Shown in pieces: positions 7,919 through 17,169 of a stretch of DNA of 64,000 bases (its first letter is position 1; the number at the start of each line of letters is the position of its first letter). The DNA is from JABMQB01 sp964575025 (lineage in GTDB: Bacteria > Bacteroidota > Bacteroidia > Bacteroidales > Prolixibacteraceae): contig CAZNPV010000016.1 in NCBI GenBank assembly GCA_964575025.1, positions 7,603 to 71,602 of the forward strand, in the 5' to 3' direction. The translations under genes and the position numbers were made by a program. Below the pieces are notes generated by a model. That model did not search any database. It worked only from the letters and a program-made list of their open reading frames with translations, and was not told where the DNA came from.

Positions 7919-8914
7919 ATGGCCTCACTTAAATTTACGGTTGACAACAATTCGAACATTCTAAAATACCATCAGTTGGTGGATGCAATTATCGACTCCA
8001 TCAGCAGAAATGAACTGACCGTGGGAGAAATGCTTCCTTCTGTTAATCAATTGATGAAAGAGAGCCATCTTTCACGCGATACGGTTTTTAAAGCATATGC
8101 CGAGCTGAAACAACGCGGAATCGTGGAATCGGTACCCAACAGAGGGTATTTTGTGGCGAAAAAAATTACCCGGGTCTTTCTTTTTCTCGATACCTTCAAA
8201 GCATACAAGGAAGTGTTGTACGGCTCATTCCGGAAGCATCTTTCAAAAGATATAAATCTCGATCTGAACTTCCATCATTACAACATCCGGGTGTTTGAAA
8301 CCATTATTAATGATGCGGTAGGCAAATACACCCGCTATGTAGTCATGAACTTCGATCACATGCGTGTTCCGGAGATCATCCGCAGGATACCCACGGAACA
8401 GTTGCTGATTATCGACTGGAAGATCCATTCCCTGCCGGAACATTCCTATATAGCACAGGATTTCGGGAAATCCGTGTATCATTGTCTTTCCAAAAGCATA
8501 ACGAAAATCAGGAAGTACCAACGTTTTATTTATTACTATCCTTCCTTTACCTACCACCCGAAGGAATCGATCGACTATTTTAAAAAGTTCTGCGTTGAGA
8601 TGTCCATTCCCTGTAAAATTATTTATGAACAAGCTGATTTCAGAATTAAAAAAGGCGATCTCTATTTCCTGGTCAGTGACCGCACGCTGGTCATGTTTCT
8701 CGATCAGTGCCATAAAAAAAACCTTACTCCGGGAGAAGACGTGGGGGTTATTTCCTACAACGAAACCCCGATGAAAAAATATGTGGAAAGTGGAATCAGC
8801 GTGATATCCACCGATTTTGAATTAATGGGGCAAAAAGCAGCTGAATTTGTCAACTCAGGCAAAAAAATAAAATATATAGTTCCTACAACACTAAAAATTA
8901 GATCCTCTCTATAA
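7919..8914 (+). CDS. GntR/LacI-hybrid transcriptional regulator of the xylose locus
   Basis: Residues ~10-75 form a GntR winged helix-turn-helix (KYHQLVDAIIDSI, LPSVNQLMKESHLSRDTVFKAYAEL). The remaining ~240 residues resemble a periplasmic-binding-protein/LacI-type effector domain, ending LGVISYNETP-like and ISTDFELMGQKAAEFV motifs. Regulators of this build control sugar genes in Bacteroidota. It lies immediately upstream of xylB on the same strand, with its own gap and a strong promoter for xylB after it, so it probably represses the xyl operon until D-xylose or a derivative binds. The effector assignment is by context only. Confidence 0.8.
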   Translation: MASLKFTVDNNSNILKYHQLVDAIIDSISRNELTVGEMLPSVNQLMKESHLSRDTVFKAYAELKQRGIVESVPNRGYFVAKKITRVFLFLDTFKAYKEVLYGSFRKHLSKDINLDLNFHHYNIRVFETIINDAVGKYTRYVVMNFDHMRVPEIIRRIPTEQLLIIDWKIHSLPEHSYIAQDFGKSVYHCLSKSITKIRKYQRFIYYYPSFTYHPKESIDYFKKFCVEMSIPCKIIYEQADFRIKKGDLYFLVSDRTLVMFLDQCHKKNLTPGEDVGVISYNETPMKKYVESGISVISTDFELMGQKAAEFVNSGKKIKYIVPTTLKIRSSL

Positions 8915-8939
8915 GATGTTTTATAACATTTTTTTCGAT

Positions 8940-8970
8940 TTTGAAAAATCTGATTGAAACCCTAATTTTG
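8940..8970 (+). promoter_or_regulatory. Canonical Bacteroidota promoter of the xyl operon
   Basis: TTTG at 8940-8943, a 19-nt spacer and TAATTTTG at 8963-8970 match the full Bacteroidota consensus. Transcription would begin near 8976, about 45 nt before the xylB ATG. The leader contains an imperfect palindrome (CAGTTTG...TAAACCTG, 8990-9009) that could be an operator for the adjacent regulator; that part is speculative. Confidence 0.8.
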
Positions 8971-9020
8971 AGAACACAACAGAACAGAACAGTTTGTATT
9001 ATAAACCTGATAAATTACAG

Positions 9021-10508
9021 ATGTATTTACTTGGATTCGATGTAGGAAGCTCATCCGTAAAAGCTTCGTTAATAGATGGAACCAGTGGCGTTTGCCTGGC
9101 TACCGCCTATTATCCTGAACAGGAGATGAAAATCACGGCCCGGGAGGTGGGCTGGGCCGAACAGGAACCGGAACGCTGGTGGAATAACCTGAAGCTTGCA
9201 CTGGGCGATGTCCTAAAACAGTCAGGCGTAGCAGCTGAGATGATAAAGGCTGTGGGTATTTCATACCAGATGCACGGATTGGTAGTGGTTGATAAGCACC
9301 AACAGGTGCTGCGTCCGTCCATTATTTGGTGCGACAGCCGGGCAACCGAAATCGGCGAAAACGCTTTTCAAAAGATCGGTGAGCAACGATGCCTGACCAA
9401 CCTCCTCAATTCACCAGGAAATTTTACCGCATCCAAATTAAAGTGGGTCCGGGACAATGAACCCCAGGTGTACGAAAAAATCGATAAGATCATGCTGCCC
9501 GGCGATTACATTGCCATGAAAATGAGCGGTGAGATCAAAACCACAATCAGTGGCCTTTCGGAAGGAATCATGTGGAACTTTAAGGAAAACAAATTAGCCA
9601 CCCTTCTGTTGGATCATTACGGAATTGATGAGCGTCTAGTTCCGGAGGTTGTTCCAACCTTTGGAATTCAGGGTGAGGTCAGTAAAAAAGCAGCAAAAGA
9701 ACTGGGCCTTGCACCCGGAACAGCAATCAGTTACCGTGCGGGCGATCAGCCCAACAATGCCTTGTCTCTGAACGTTCTGAATCCGGGTGAGATTGCCACA
9801 ACAGCCGGAACATCAGGCGTTGTATATGGGGTAAGTGACGAAATAAAATACGATCCCTTCTCAAGGGTAAACACATTTGCCCATGTAAACCATACCAGCA
9901 AACAAAACCGTTTAGGGGTTTTATTGTGCATAAACGGAACCGGAATTCTCAATTCATGGTTGAAAAAAAATACCGGAAACGATCTCTCCTATGACGATAT
10001 GAACCGCCTGGCCGCAACTGTAGACACAGGATCAGACGGATTAACGGTTTTGCCGTTTGGAAACGGTGCCGAACGGGTCCTTGGAAATGCCAATCCGGGA
10101 GCGCATATTGCCGGCCTGAGTTTTAATGTCCATTCCAATGCCCATCTGTTCAGGGCGGCTCAGGAAGGAATCGTTTTCTCCTTTAAATATGGAATGGATA
10201 TCATGAAAGAGATCGGAATCGAAGCATCCGTCATCCGTGCCGGCAGGGCCAATATGTTTCTGAGCCCAGTTTTCAGGGAGACACTCGCCGGAATTAGCGG
10301 AGCAGTCATCGAACTATACAACACCGACGGATCAACCGGAGCAGCACGGGGAGCCGGCATCGGATCGGGGTATTACAACTCTCCGGTTGAAGCGTTTGCA
10401 AACCTGAAAAAACTGGAAACCGTGGAACCCCGGCTTTCAAAAAAAGCCGAATTCGAAGCTGCCTACACCAACTGGCTGGATCAGCTGAATAAAGTACTGA
10501 ATAAATAA
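9021..10508 (+). CDS. xylB: Xylulokinase
   Basis: A 495-residue FGGY-family kinase that phosphorylates D-xylulose to xylulose 5-phosphate. The N-terminal phosphate-binding loop (LLGFDVGSSSVKASL), the substrate region YQMHGLVVVD, the aspartate-bearing RAGDQPNN segment, and the C-terminal GRANMFLSPVF and GAARGAGIGSG blocks are all present. The ATG at 9021 was chosen over a TTG at 8994 because it matches family N-termini and follows the mapped promoter. It is the first structural gene of the xylose operon. Context with xylA supports xylulose rather than another ketose as substrate. Confidence 0.95.
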   Translation: MYLLGFDVGSSSVKASLIDGTSGVCLATAYYPEQEMKITAREVGWAEQEPERWWNNLKLALGDVLKQSGVAAEMIKAVGISYQMHGLVVVDKHQQVLRPSIIWCDSRATEIGENAFQKIGEQRCLTNLLNSPGNFTASKLKWVRDNEPQVYEKIDKIMLPGDYIAMKMSGEIKTTISGLSEGIMWNFKENKLATLLLDHYGIDERLVPEVVPTFGIQGEVSKKAAKELGLAPGTAISYRAGDQPNNALSLNVLNPGEIATTAGTSGVVYGVSDEIKYDPFSRVNTFAHVNHTSKQNRLGVLLCINGTGILNSWLKKNTGNDLSYDDMNRLAATVDTGSDGLTVLPFGNGAERVLGNANPGAHIAGLSFNVHSNAHLFRAAQEGIVFSFKYGMDIMKEIGIEASVIRAGRANMFLSPVFRETLAGISGAVIELYNTDGSTGAARGAGIGSGYYNSPVEAFANLKKLETVEPRLSKKAEFEAAYTNWLDQLNKVLNK

Positions 10509-10516
10509 ATTGCGAT

Positions 10517-10560
10517 GAAACGAGCCCCGTCCCGACAGGTAACGGGATCGGAGCGAGAAC
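10517..10560. repeat. Dispersed GAAACGAGCCCCG intergenic repeat
   Basis: GAAACGAGCCCCG at 10517-10529 is the reverse complement of the end of the palindrome cluster near 6965. It is followed by CCCGT...ACGGG pairing across 10526-10545. It sits between xylB and the binding-protein gene. Confidence 0.5.
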
Positions 10561-10596
10561 CATGAGTCACCTTTAATTATTTAAAAATTTTAACGA

Positions 10597-11616
10597 ATGA
10601 AAAACCTACCGAAAAATCTTCTTTTTCTGCTCCTTGTTGGAACAGTGGGTGGCCTCCTCTTTTCCTGCAGCACGAAGAAATCGTCAGAAAATGACACCGA
10701 TAAGCTAAAACTGGTTCTGATCCAGTACAATGATTCTCCCCTTTCTGAATTATCACATGAGGGCATACTGAAAGGAATGAAACAGGCCGGATACACTGTT
10801 GGAGAGGATTTTACCCTGAAAGAAGAAAATGCACAGGGGGATATAGCAACCTTAAACCTGATTGTTGACGGAGTGCTTAACGCCCGGCCCGATCTGATTT
10901 TTGTCACGTCCACACCTACCTTGCAGATGGTGGCAAAAAAAATCAAAAACATACCGGTTGTTTTCACCGTTGTAGCTGACCCGATTGCAGCCGGCGCAGG
11001 CACAAGTTTTACCGAACACCTGCCGAACATTACCGGTATATCTACACTGGGCGACTATGAAGGAATGATTAAACAGCTGAAAACAATCCTGCCGGATGTA
11101 AAAAAAATCGGAACGCTTTTTACTCCCGGTGAGGTCAATTCTGTGAACAACATGAATGACCTGAAGAAATATGCCAATGCAGCAGGTATTGAGCTGATAA
11201 CGGTTCCTGTAAACGCAACATCCGAGATTACGGATGCAACCCTGGCATTGGCAGGAAAACGTCCTGAAGTAATCTGTCAGGTTATTGACAACCTTACTTC
11301 GGCTGCTTTCAGTGGAATTGCCAAAATTGCTGAGGAACAGAAAATTCCTGTTTTTGGTTTTGTAAGCGAACAGGCCAATCAGGGGGCCATTCTGGTTGTC
11401 TCACGAAATTATTCCCAGGCAGGAATGGATGCAGTAAGGCTCGCTGAAAAAATATTCAAGGGAGCAGATCCGGACACGATCCCGTTTGAATTTGTAAGCA
11501 AAACCGATGTGCTGATCAATACCGAAGCGGCTGCAAAATACGGATTAACACTACCGGGAGAATTGCTTGACGATCCCGATGTAATAAAAGTCCATTCGGG
11601 GGAAAATGCAAAATAG
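10597..11616 (+). CDS. ABC-type substrate-binding lipoprotein (TrpX-like family)
   Basis: A 339-residue lipoprotein: hydrophobic signal ending LLFSC (Cys ~24), then a two-lobed periplasmic binding protein of the COG2984/ABC_sub_bind type (LKLVLIQYNDSPLSELSHEGI, FVTSTPTLQMVAKK, IPVVFTVVADPIAAGAG, IPVFGFVSEQANQGAILVVSRNY). Members studied bind aromatic amino acids or other small ligands for ABC importers. Here no permease or ATPase gene is nearby and it sits between xylB and xylA. It may act with transporter genes elsewhere or as a sensor. Its ligand is unknown and a role in xylose use is only inferred from position. Confidence 0.8.
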   Translation: MKNLPKNLLFLLLVGTVGGLLFSCSTKKSSENDTDKLKLVLIQYNDSPLSELSHEGILKGMKQAGYTVGEDFTLKEENAQGDIATLNLIVDGVLNARPDLIFVTSTPTLQMVAKKIKNIPVVFTVVADPIAAGAGTSFTEHLPNITGISTLGDYEGMIKQLKTILPDVKKIGTLFTPGEVNSVNNMNDLKKYANAAGIELITVPVNATSEITDATLALAGKRPEVICQVIDNLTSAAFSGIAKIAEEQKIPVFGFVSEQANQGAILVVSRNYSQAGMDAVRLAEKIFKGADPDTIPFEFVSKTDVLINTEAAAKYGLTLPGELLDDPDVIKVHSGENAK

Positions 11617-11696
11617 ATCCACAAGACAATATACGGGATGACAAATTTTGAAAGACTTACAAATAATTCTTATATGTATTACGAAAATTAAAAATC

Positions 11697-13022
11697 ATGG
11701 ATGTATTAAAAGGAAACAAAGAGTACTTTCCGGGAATCAGCAAGATAAAATATGAAGGCCCGGAATCAAGAAATCCACTTGCTTTCAAGTGGTATGACGA
11801 AAACAAAGTAGTAGCCGGAAAAACCCTGAAAGAGCACCTTCGGTTTGCTGTGGCTTACTGGCACACTTTCTGCGGCGCAGGCAATGATCCTTTTGGCAAT
11901 GGAACAAAGGAATTTCCCTGGGATACTTCGGATGACAAACTGGATGCAGCCAAAGAGAGGATCGATGCAGCTTTTGAATTCATAACCAAACTGGGAGCCC
12001 CCTTTTACTGTTTTCACGATGTGGATATCGCCGGCGACGGGAGCGTTTTCGAAATTGAGAAGCGTCTTGAAAAGATGGTGGAAATAGCCAAATCCAAACA
12101 GGAAGCTTCGGGAGTTAAACTGCTCTGGGGTACTGCCAATGTTTTCTCCGATCCGCGCTATATGAACGGAGCATCTACCAATCCCGATTTTAATGTGGTT
12201 GCCAACGCAGCGGTTCAGATTAAAAATGCCATCAATGCTACTGTAGCCCTGGGCGGCACCAATTATGTTTTCTGGGGAGGCCGCGAAGGCTATATGAGCC
12301 TGCACAATACCGATACCAAAAGAGAACTGGAACATATGGGACAATTTCTTCGTATGGCCCGCGATTACGGACGCAAACAAGGATTTAAAGGAACCTTCCT
12401 GGTGGAACCCAAACCCATGGAACCCACCAAACATCAGTACGATCATGATTCACAAACGGTTATCGGATTCCTGAGAGCCAATGGTCTGGACAAAGACTTT
12501 AAGCTGAACATTGAGGTGAACCATGCAACATTAGCCGGCCATACCTTTGCACATGACCTGCGCATGGCTGCGGATGCCGGCCTGCTGGGTTCAATCGATG
12601 CCAATAAGGGAGATTACCAGAACGGATGGGATACCGATGAATTCCCAACCAACATCTATGAGATTACCGAAGCCATGCTTGAAATCTTTCAGGCCGGGGG
12701 ATTCACAAACGGAGGGATTAATTTCGATGCCAAAACACGCAGGAATTCAACAGACCTGGAAGATATTTTTATCGCCCACGTCTCGGGAATGGATGTTTTT
12801 GCCCGCGGACTCTGTATTGCCGACAAAATTTTAAAGGAATCGGAATACCTGGAAATGCGAACAAACAGATATGCTTCCTTCGACAGCGGGAAAGGCGCTG
12901 CATTTGAGACAGGCAAGTTATCTCTGGAAGACCTCTATGCCATTGCCAAAGAGGTAGGTGAACCTAAAAAAATCAGCGGAAAACAGGAACTGCTCGAGCA
13001 GTTAATCAACTGGTACATTTAA
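11697..13022 (+). CDS. xylA: Xylose isomerase (class II)
   Basis: Converts D-xylose to D-xylulose in the cytoplasm with two divalent metal ions. The 441-residue length and N-terminal extension are typical of class II enzymes. The catalytic His-Asp lies in YCFHDVDIAG (~100-110), metal ligands in FLVEPKPMEP and NIEVNHATLAGH, and the GSIDANKGD and GWDTDEFP blocks are intact. The xylose symporter starts one base after its stop, indicating coupled expression. A weak internal promoter (TTTG at 11647, TATATGTA at 11671) may precede it. Confidence 0.97.
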   Translation: MDVLKGNKEYFPGISKIKYEGPESRNPLAFKWYDENKVVAGKTLKEHLRFAVAYWHTFCGAGNDPFGNGTKEFPWDTSDDKLDAAKERIDAAFEFITKLGAPFYCFHDVDIAGDGSVFEIEKRLEKMVEIAKSKQEASGVKLLWGTANVFSDPRYMNGASTNPDFNVVANAAVQIKNAINATVALGGTNYVFWGGREGYMSLHNTDTKRELEHMGQFLRMARDYGRKQGFKGTFLVEPKPMEPTKHQYDHDSQTVIGFLRANGLDKDFKLNIEVNHATLAGHTFAHDLRMAADAGLLGSIDANKGDYQNGWDTDEFPTNIYEITEAMLEIFQAGGFTNGGINFDAKTRRNSTDLEDIFIAHVSGMDVFARGLCIADKILKESEYLEMRTNRYASFDSGKGAAFETGKLSLEDLYAIAKEVGEPKKISGKQELLEQLINWYI

Positions 13023-13023
13023 T

Positions 13024-14403
13024 ATGAAAGGACGAAATTCCTTTTACATTGTTGGCATTACCCTGGTAGCTACCCTTGGAGGTCTCCTGTTTGGTTACGA
13101 CACAGCCGTTATCTCAGGAGCTGAAAAATCAATTCAGGAATACCTGATCAACGGACTGGGATTAAATACGTTTGTTCATGGAGCCACAACCTCAAGTGCC
13201 CTGATCGGATGCATCATCGGAGCAGTTATCTCCGGCCTGTTGTCTTCAAAATTCGGCCGCAAGAACACCCTTTTCGTCGCATCCGCTTTATTCTTTTTAT
13301 CGGCCCTTGGATCCGGAAATCCTGAATTTTTATTTTTCACAAAAGGGGAACCCACCCTGGGGCTCCTCTATATGTTCAATTTTTACAGGATCATGGGAGG
13401 CATTGGTGTCGGGCTGGCTTCGGCCGTATGTCCAATGTACATCGGAGAAATAGCTCCTGCTGATATCCGGGGCCGGCTGGTATCCTTAAACCAGTTTGCC
13501 ATAATCTTTGGAATGCTCGTGGTTTACTTTGTAAACTGGGGCATTGCCAACGGAAAACCCCTCGAATGGATCAATACGATCGGCTGGAGAAGAATGTTTA
13601 CTTCAGAGGCAATTCCTGCAGGATTGTTTGGACTGCTTCTGTTCTTTGTTCCGGAGACACCGCGTTATATGGCCCTGAACCATAAGGATCAGAAAGCCCT
13701 GGGCATATTGACAAAAATCAACGGAGCTGAGCAGGCAAGAATAATCCTAAAGGAAATCAAAGCCACCATCGAAAGATCTTCAGGGAAACTTTTCTCCTAT
13801 GGAAAATTAATCATTGTAATTGGTGTTTTGCTTTCCATATTTCAACAATTTGTAGGAATTAATGTAGCCCTCTACTATGCTCCCCGTATCTTTGAAAGCA
13901 TGGGGGCCGCTAAGGATGCCTCTATGATGCAAACGGTGATCATGGGACTCGTAAATGTTGTTTTTACAGTAATTGCCATCCTTACCGTTGACAACTGGGG
14001 ACGAAAACCCTTGCTGATAGTAGGTTCCGCAGGAATGGCATTTGGAATGTTCGCGATCGGAACCCTTGCTTTTTTCAAAATTATTGGTATCAGCACATTG
14101 ATTTTTATCATTATCTATACCGCATCCTTTATGATGTCCTGGGGACCAATAACCTGGGTACTGATCTCGGAAATATTCCCCAACAAAATCAGGGGAAAGG
14201 CGGTGGCTGTAGCTGTGGCTGCCCAGTGGGCTGCCAACTACTTCATATCATCCACCTACCCGGCTATGATGGAATTGAGTAGCGGGGGAGCTTACTATTT
14301 CTACGGTATCATGAGTGTGCTTTCCCTGATCTTCGTATGGAGAATGGTGCCCGAAACCAAAGGGAAAACTCTGGAAGAGATGCAAAAACTCTGGAAAAAA
14401 TAA
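13024..14403 (+). CDS. xylE: MFS sugar:proton symporter, probable D-xylose transporter
   Basis: A 459-residue, 12-helix sugar porter of the inner membrane. Diagnostic motifs are GGLLFGYDTAVISGA in helix 1, GRK after helix 2, PETPRYM after helix 6, QQFVGINVALYYAP in helix 7, and the final PETKGKTLEEMQ. These place it with XylE/GLUT-type transporters. It begins one base after xylA, so D-xylose is the likely substrate, though arabinose or glucose transport is possible for the family. A clear terminator closes the operon 24 nt downstream. Confidence 0.92.
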   Translation: MKGRNSFYIVGITLVATLGGLLFGYDTAVISGAEKSIQEYLINGLGLNTFVHGATTSSALIGCIIGAVISGLLSSKFGRKNTLFVASALFFLSALGSGNPEFLFFTKGEPTLGLLYMFNFYRIMGGIGVGLASAVCPMYIGEIAPADIRGRLVSLNQFAIIFGMLVVYFVNWGIANGKPLEWINTIGWRRMFTSEAIPAGLFGLLLFFVPETPRYMALNHKDQKALGILTKINGAEQARIILKEIKATIERSSGKLFSYGKLIIVIGVLLSIFQQFVGINVALYYAPRIFESMGAAKDASMMQTVIMGLVNVVFTVIAILTVDNWGRKPLLIVGSAGMAFGMFAIGTLAFFKIIGISTLIFIIIYTASFMMSWGPITWVLISEIFPNKIRGKAVAVAVAAQWAANYFISSTYPAMMELSSGGAYYFYGIMSVLSLIFVWRMVPETKGKTLEEMQKLWKK

Positions 14404-14426
14404 AGCAGTTCTGAGTTAGTTAGTAT

Positions 14427-14464
14427 AAAAAGGCTGCTTCCTGATGGAAGCGGCTTTTTTTTTG
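14427..14464 (+). terminator. Intrinsic terminator of the xyl operon
   Basis: GCTGCTTCC at 14433-14441 pairs (one wobble) with GGAAGCGGC at 14446-14454 around a TGAT loop, preceded by AAAA and followed by nine T residues. Confidence 0.88.
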
Positions 14465-14628
14465 AATATACACACAGATTTTTTTTGAACGAAAAAGAGA
14501 CTTCTTTGCGGATCCTTTGCTGCCAATGACTCTTAGATGCAGGATTCCGCGAGCATAAACATGAGAACCATGACAACACGAGCGAAGCGGGTGGACAACC
14601 ATGACAACGATGACAACTTCTTACACTC

Positions 14629-14807
14629 TGATCCCATTGATCCATTGAACTGATCTATATTGATCCATATTGATCCATTGATCTCTCTGATCTATCTTAT
14701 TGATCTTTCCCCCATAGCAATCGTCAAACCGTCAAACCGACAAACCGTCAACCGACAACTGTTCCACCGTTCCACTATTCCACTTTTCCACTATTCATCT
14801 TTCCACC
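14629..14807. repeat. Gene-free repeat region (GATC units, then octamer-like units)
   Basis: The 391-nt gap between the xyl operon and the M23 gene holds no credible gene. 14629-14706 is a degenerate array of TGATCYATAT-like units with GATC about every 10-11 nt. 14721-14757 repeats CGTCAAAC/CGACAAAC. 14762-14807 repeats TTCCACTA/TTCCACTT and runs into the last codons of the minus-strand M23 gene. Confidence 0.7.
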
Positions 14808-16054
14808 CAATCTATTTGTACCAACTCGTTCATCAGGGAATCCTTCAGGTGAAAATAATCGTTCAGGTTTTCTGTTCGGATCGAATCCCCCGGAGGTGCT
14901 TCCACTTTCAGGGGATCCACCGGACTTCCGTTTTTTGAGATACGAAAATCAAGGTGAGGTCCGGTAGCCAGTCCGGAGGAACCGACATAGCCGATCACGT
15001 CCCCCTGATTAACCCGTGTTCCGGTAGTGATCCCTTTGGCATATCCTGAAAGATGCATATAGGTAGTGGTATATACTGAATTGTGTTTTATTTTGAGATA
15101 ATAGCCACCGCCTCCCTGCTGATATGCCTTTTCGGTCACTATTCCATCCCCGATGCTTTGAACCGGTGTTCCCCGGGGAGCTGCATAATCCACTCCCAAA
15201 TGCGGCCGGCGATACCGCAGAATGGGATGCATCCGGCTGTAAGAAAACCGTGAGCTGATACGTGAAAACGGCAGCGGAGACTTTAAGAAAGCCTTCCGGA
15301 GATTCTTCCCCTCTTCATCGAAATAATCCGGCTTATCACCCTGGTTAAAGCGGAATGCAAAGTAGTCCTGCCCCCTATGGTTAAACTGAACCGCATGGAT
15401 CTTCCCGATGCCAAGGGGAAACTCCTCAACAAATTCTTCTTCAAAAATAATCCGGAACTTATCTCCCTTCTGAATACCGTAAAAATCCAGGGTCCATTGA
15501 TAAATATCCGACATAGCAAGAGCCAGAATGGGACTCAGGTTTTGATCGTTCATGGCATCCCACAGGGAAGTTTCAATCCTGCCGGTTCCTTTTCTTATCC
15601 GGACCTGTACCTTTTTTTTTCCGTTATATGCTTTGAGGCTATCCCTGAGTGTAAAAACCACGTAATCGGTTCCGGAACTTTCATAGATAAAATATTCCGG
15701 GGTCAGTAAAGAATCGGATGACCGGAACACATAATATTTCCGTCCTGTTTTGATTTTTCTTACATCGAAGGTGTCGCGTGATAAGCGGGCCAACTGGTCA
15801 ATTGTGCCCAGGGTAACCCCATAACCGGTCAGTAGTTGGCTCAGGTTCTGATTCCTCTGAACGACACCCTCTGAGACAACAAATGAATCAACAGGCAATC
15901 CGAATCTAAGCAACGGTTTGGGAAGAATTTCCGGTTCCGGAGCTTTCTCAGCTTCCGGTATGGATTTATCAGGCTTTGGGAGGTTCAGAACTCCAATAAT
16001 AACAGCTGCTGCAGCCAAAAGAAAAATGATTTCAACCCGGTATTTTTTATGCAT
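14795..16054 (-). CDS. M23 family metallopeptidase (envelope LytM-type endopeptidase)
   Basis: A 419-residue envelope protein: one N-terminal membrane segment or uncleaved signal (residues ~8-25), a middle region like the OapA/MepM N-domain (~50-240), and a C-terminal M23 domain. Zinc/catalytic motifs are H285-x3-D289 (RPHLGVDYAAP) and H334 (TTYMHLSGY). The usual HxH is GPHLDF, so the second histidine, normally a zinc ligand, is Asp369. Family members cut peptidoglycan cross-links; with the altered ligand this one may be active with different metal coordination or may act as an adaptor. It is followed upstream by a same-strand YitT gene, 26 nt away. Confidence 0.85.
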   Translation of the reverse strand: MHKKYRVEIIFLLAAAAVIIGVLNLPKPDKSIPEAEKAPEPEILPKPLLRFGLPVDSFVVSEGVVQRNQNLSQLLTGYGVTLGTIDQLARLSRDTFDVRKIKTGRKYYVFRSSDSLLTPEYFIYESSGTDYVVFTLRDSLKAYNGKKKVQVRIRKGTGRIETSLWDAMNDQNLSPILALAMSDIYQWTLDFYGIQKGDKFRIIFEEEFVEEFPLGIGKIHAVQFNHRGQDYFAFRFNQGDKPDYFDEEGKNLRKAFLKSPLPFSRISSRFSYSRMHPILRYRRPHLGVDYAAPRGTPVQSIGDGIVTEKAYQQGGGGYYLKIKHNSVYTTTYMHLSGYAKGITTGTRVNQGDVIGYVGSSGLATGPHLDFRISKNGSPVDPLKVEAPPGDSIRTENLNDYFHLKDSLMNELVQIDWVER

Positions 16055-16080
16055 CTTACAATTTAGATTTGCCTGTTGTA

Positions 16081-16938
16081 TTACAGTTTGATTTTTTCAA
16101 AACCTTTTCCGTAGACTCCCATAACACTGCCCATAGTGATAAAGGCATCCGGGTCAATCTCTTTAATTTCACGGAAAATCATGCTGGTTTCGCTTTTTTT
16201 AACAACGGAGATAACCACCTTAATATTATCTTTCGAATACCACCCGGTTCCATCCATTACCGTTACTCCTCTGCCAGCCTGTTCCGTAATTACATCGGCA
16301 ATCTCACGGTATTTCGTGGAAAAAATAAACATCTGTGCAGATCGGTTCACACCGGTCAGAAATGCATCGAGCGCATAGGAGAAAACCCACATCGAGACAT
16401 ATCCGTAAACCAATTTCTCGAGCGAACGAAAAACAATATAGGAGGTAGCGATAATGATTACATCGCTGTACAGGATGACCCGTCCCGGGCTGATATTCCG
16501 GTATTTATTAATGATCAGGGCAATGATATCGGTCCCACCGGTGCTCCCACCCCGTGAAAAAACAACGCCCAGCCCGACCCCTCCGAGGATACCGCCCAGG
16601 ACAGCAGACAGAAACATATCGTCAATGACCGGCTCGCTGAAAACCTCCTGGAAGATGGTTAAAAGGACACTGATCATCGCCATACTGTAAAGGGTCTTTA
16701 TCCCGAAGCTGGCACCAAGGATCTTCAACGCAACCAGCACCAGAAAAATGTTCACAACAAAATAGGTGACTCCCACCGGAATCTTAGAGGCATAAAAAAT
16801 AGTGGCAGCCAGCCCGCTGATGCCGCCTCCTGTAATTTCAGCAGGCAAAAGGAACAGAGTCCACGAAACCGAAAACAGCAGCAAACCCAGGGTGATGATC
16901 ACATAATCCCGGATGATGCCCGGTATTTTTTTCTTCAT
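16081..16938 (-). CDS. YitT family integral membrane protein (DUF161/DUF2179)
   Basis: A 285-residue protein with about five to six transmembrane helices (IIRDYVIITLGLLLF, LPAEITGGGISGLA, YFVVNIFLVLVAL, MFLSAVLGGILGGVGLG with GGSTGGTDI) and a C-terminal soluble DUF2179 domain (GVTVMDGTGWYSKDN...VVKKSE...ITMGSVMGVYGKGF). The family is widespread and transport functions are suspected but not settled. The ATG at 16938 fits family N-termini; the longer frame to 17070 adds an uncharacteristic 44 residues. No credible gene is seen between it and leuS (16939-17169). Confidence 0.88.
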   Translation of the reverse strand: MKKKIPGIIRDYVIITLGLLLFSVSWTLFLLPAEITGGGISGLAATIFYASKIPVGVTYFVVNIFLVLVALKILGASFGIKTLYSMAMISVLLTIFQEVFSEPVIDDMFLSAVLGGILGGVGLGVVFSRGGSTGGTDIIALIINKYRNISPGRVILYSDVIIIATSYIVFRSLEKLVYGYVSMWVFSYALDAFLTGVNRSAQMFIFSTKYREIADVITEQAGRGVTVMDGTGWYSKDNIKVVISVVKKSETSMIFREIKEIDPDAFITMGSVMGVYGKGFEKIKL

Positions 16939-17169
16939 AGCATGCAATTCTTTGTTCTGCAAAATAAACGATTCCTGATCAAAAAGACACCGATAGAAGG
17001 AGAGAAATGAAACGAGACCCATCTGAGGAATTAAAAAACCATCAAAGGCCAATGTCCAGGGCTTTGTCAATCAGGAATGCTTTGAGCTCGTTTTCGGGCG
17101 GAGTGGGGACAAGAATTTCTGCCGGCTCAGAATAATCAATATCAATGAAAAATCTCCCCTGCCAGGTAT

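Noticed and set aside
14660..14938. Open frame over the GATC and octamer repeats
   Set aside because: It is a translation of repeats and the antisense of the M23 gene's 3' end.
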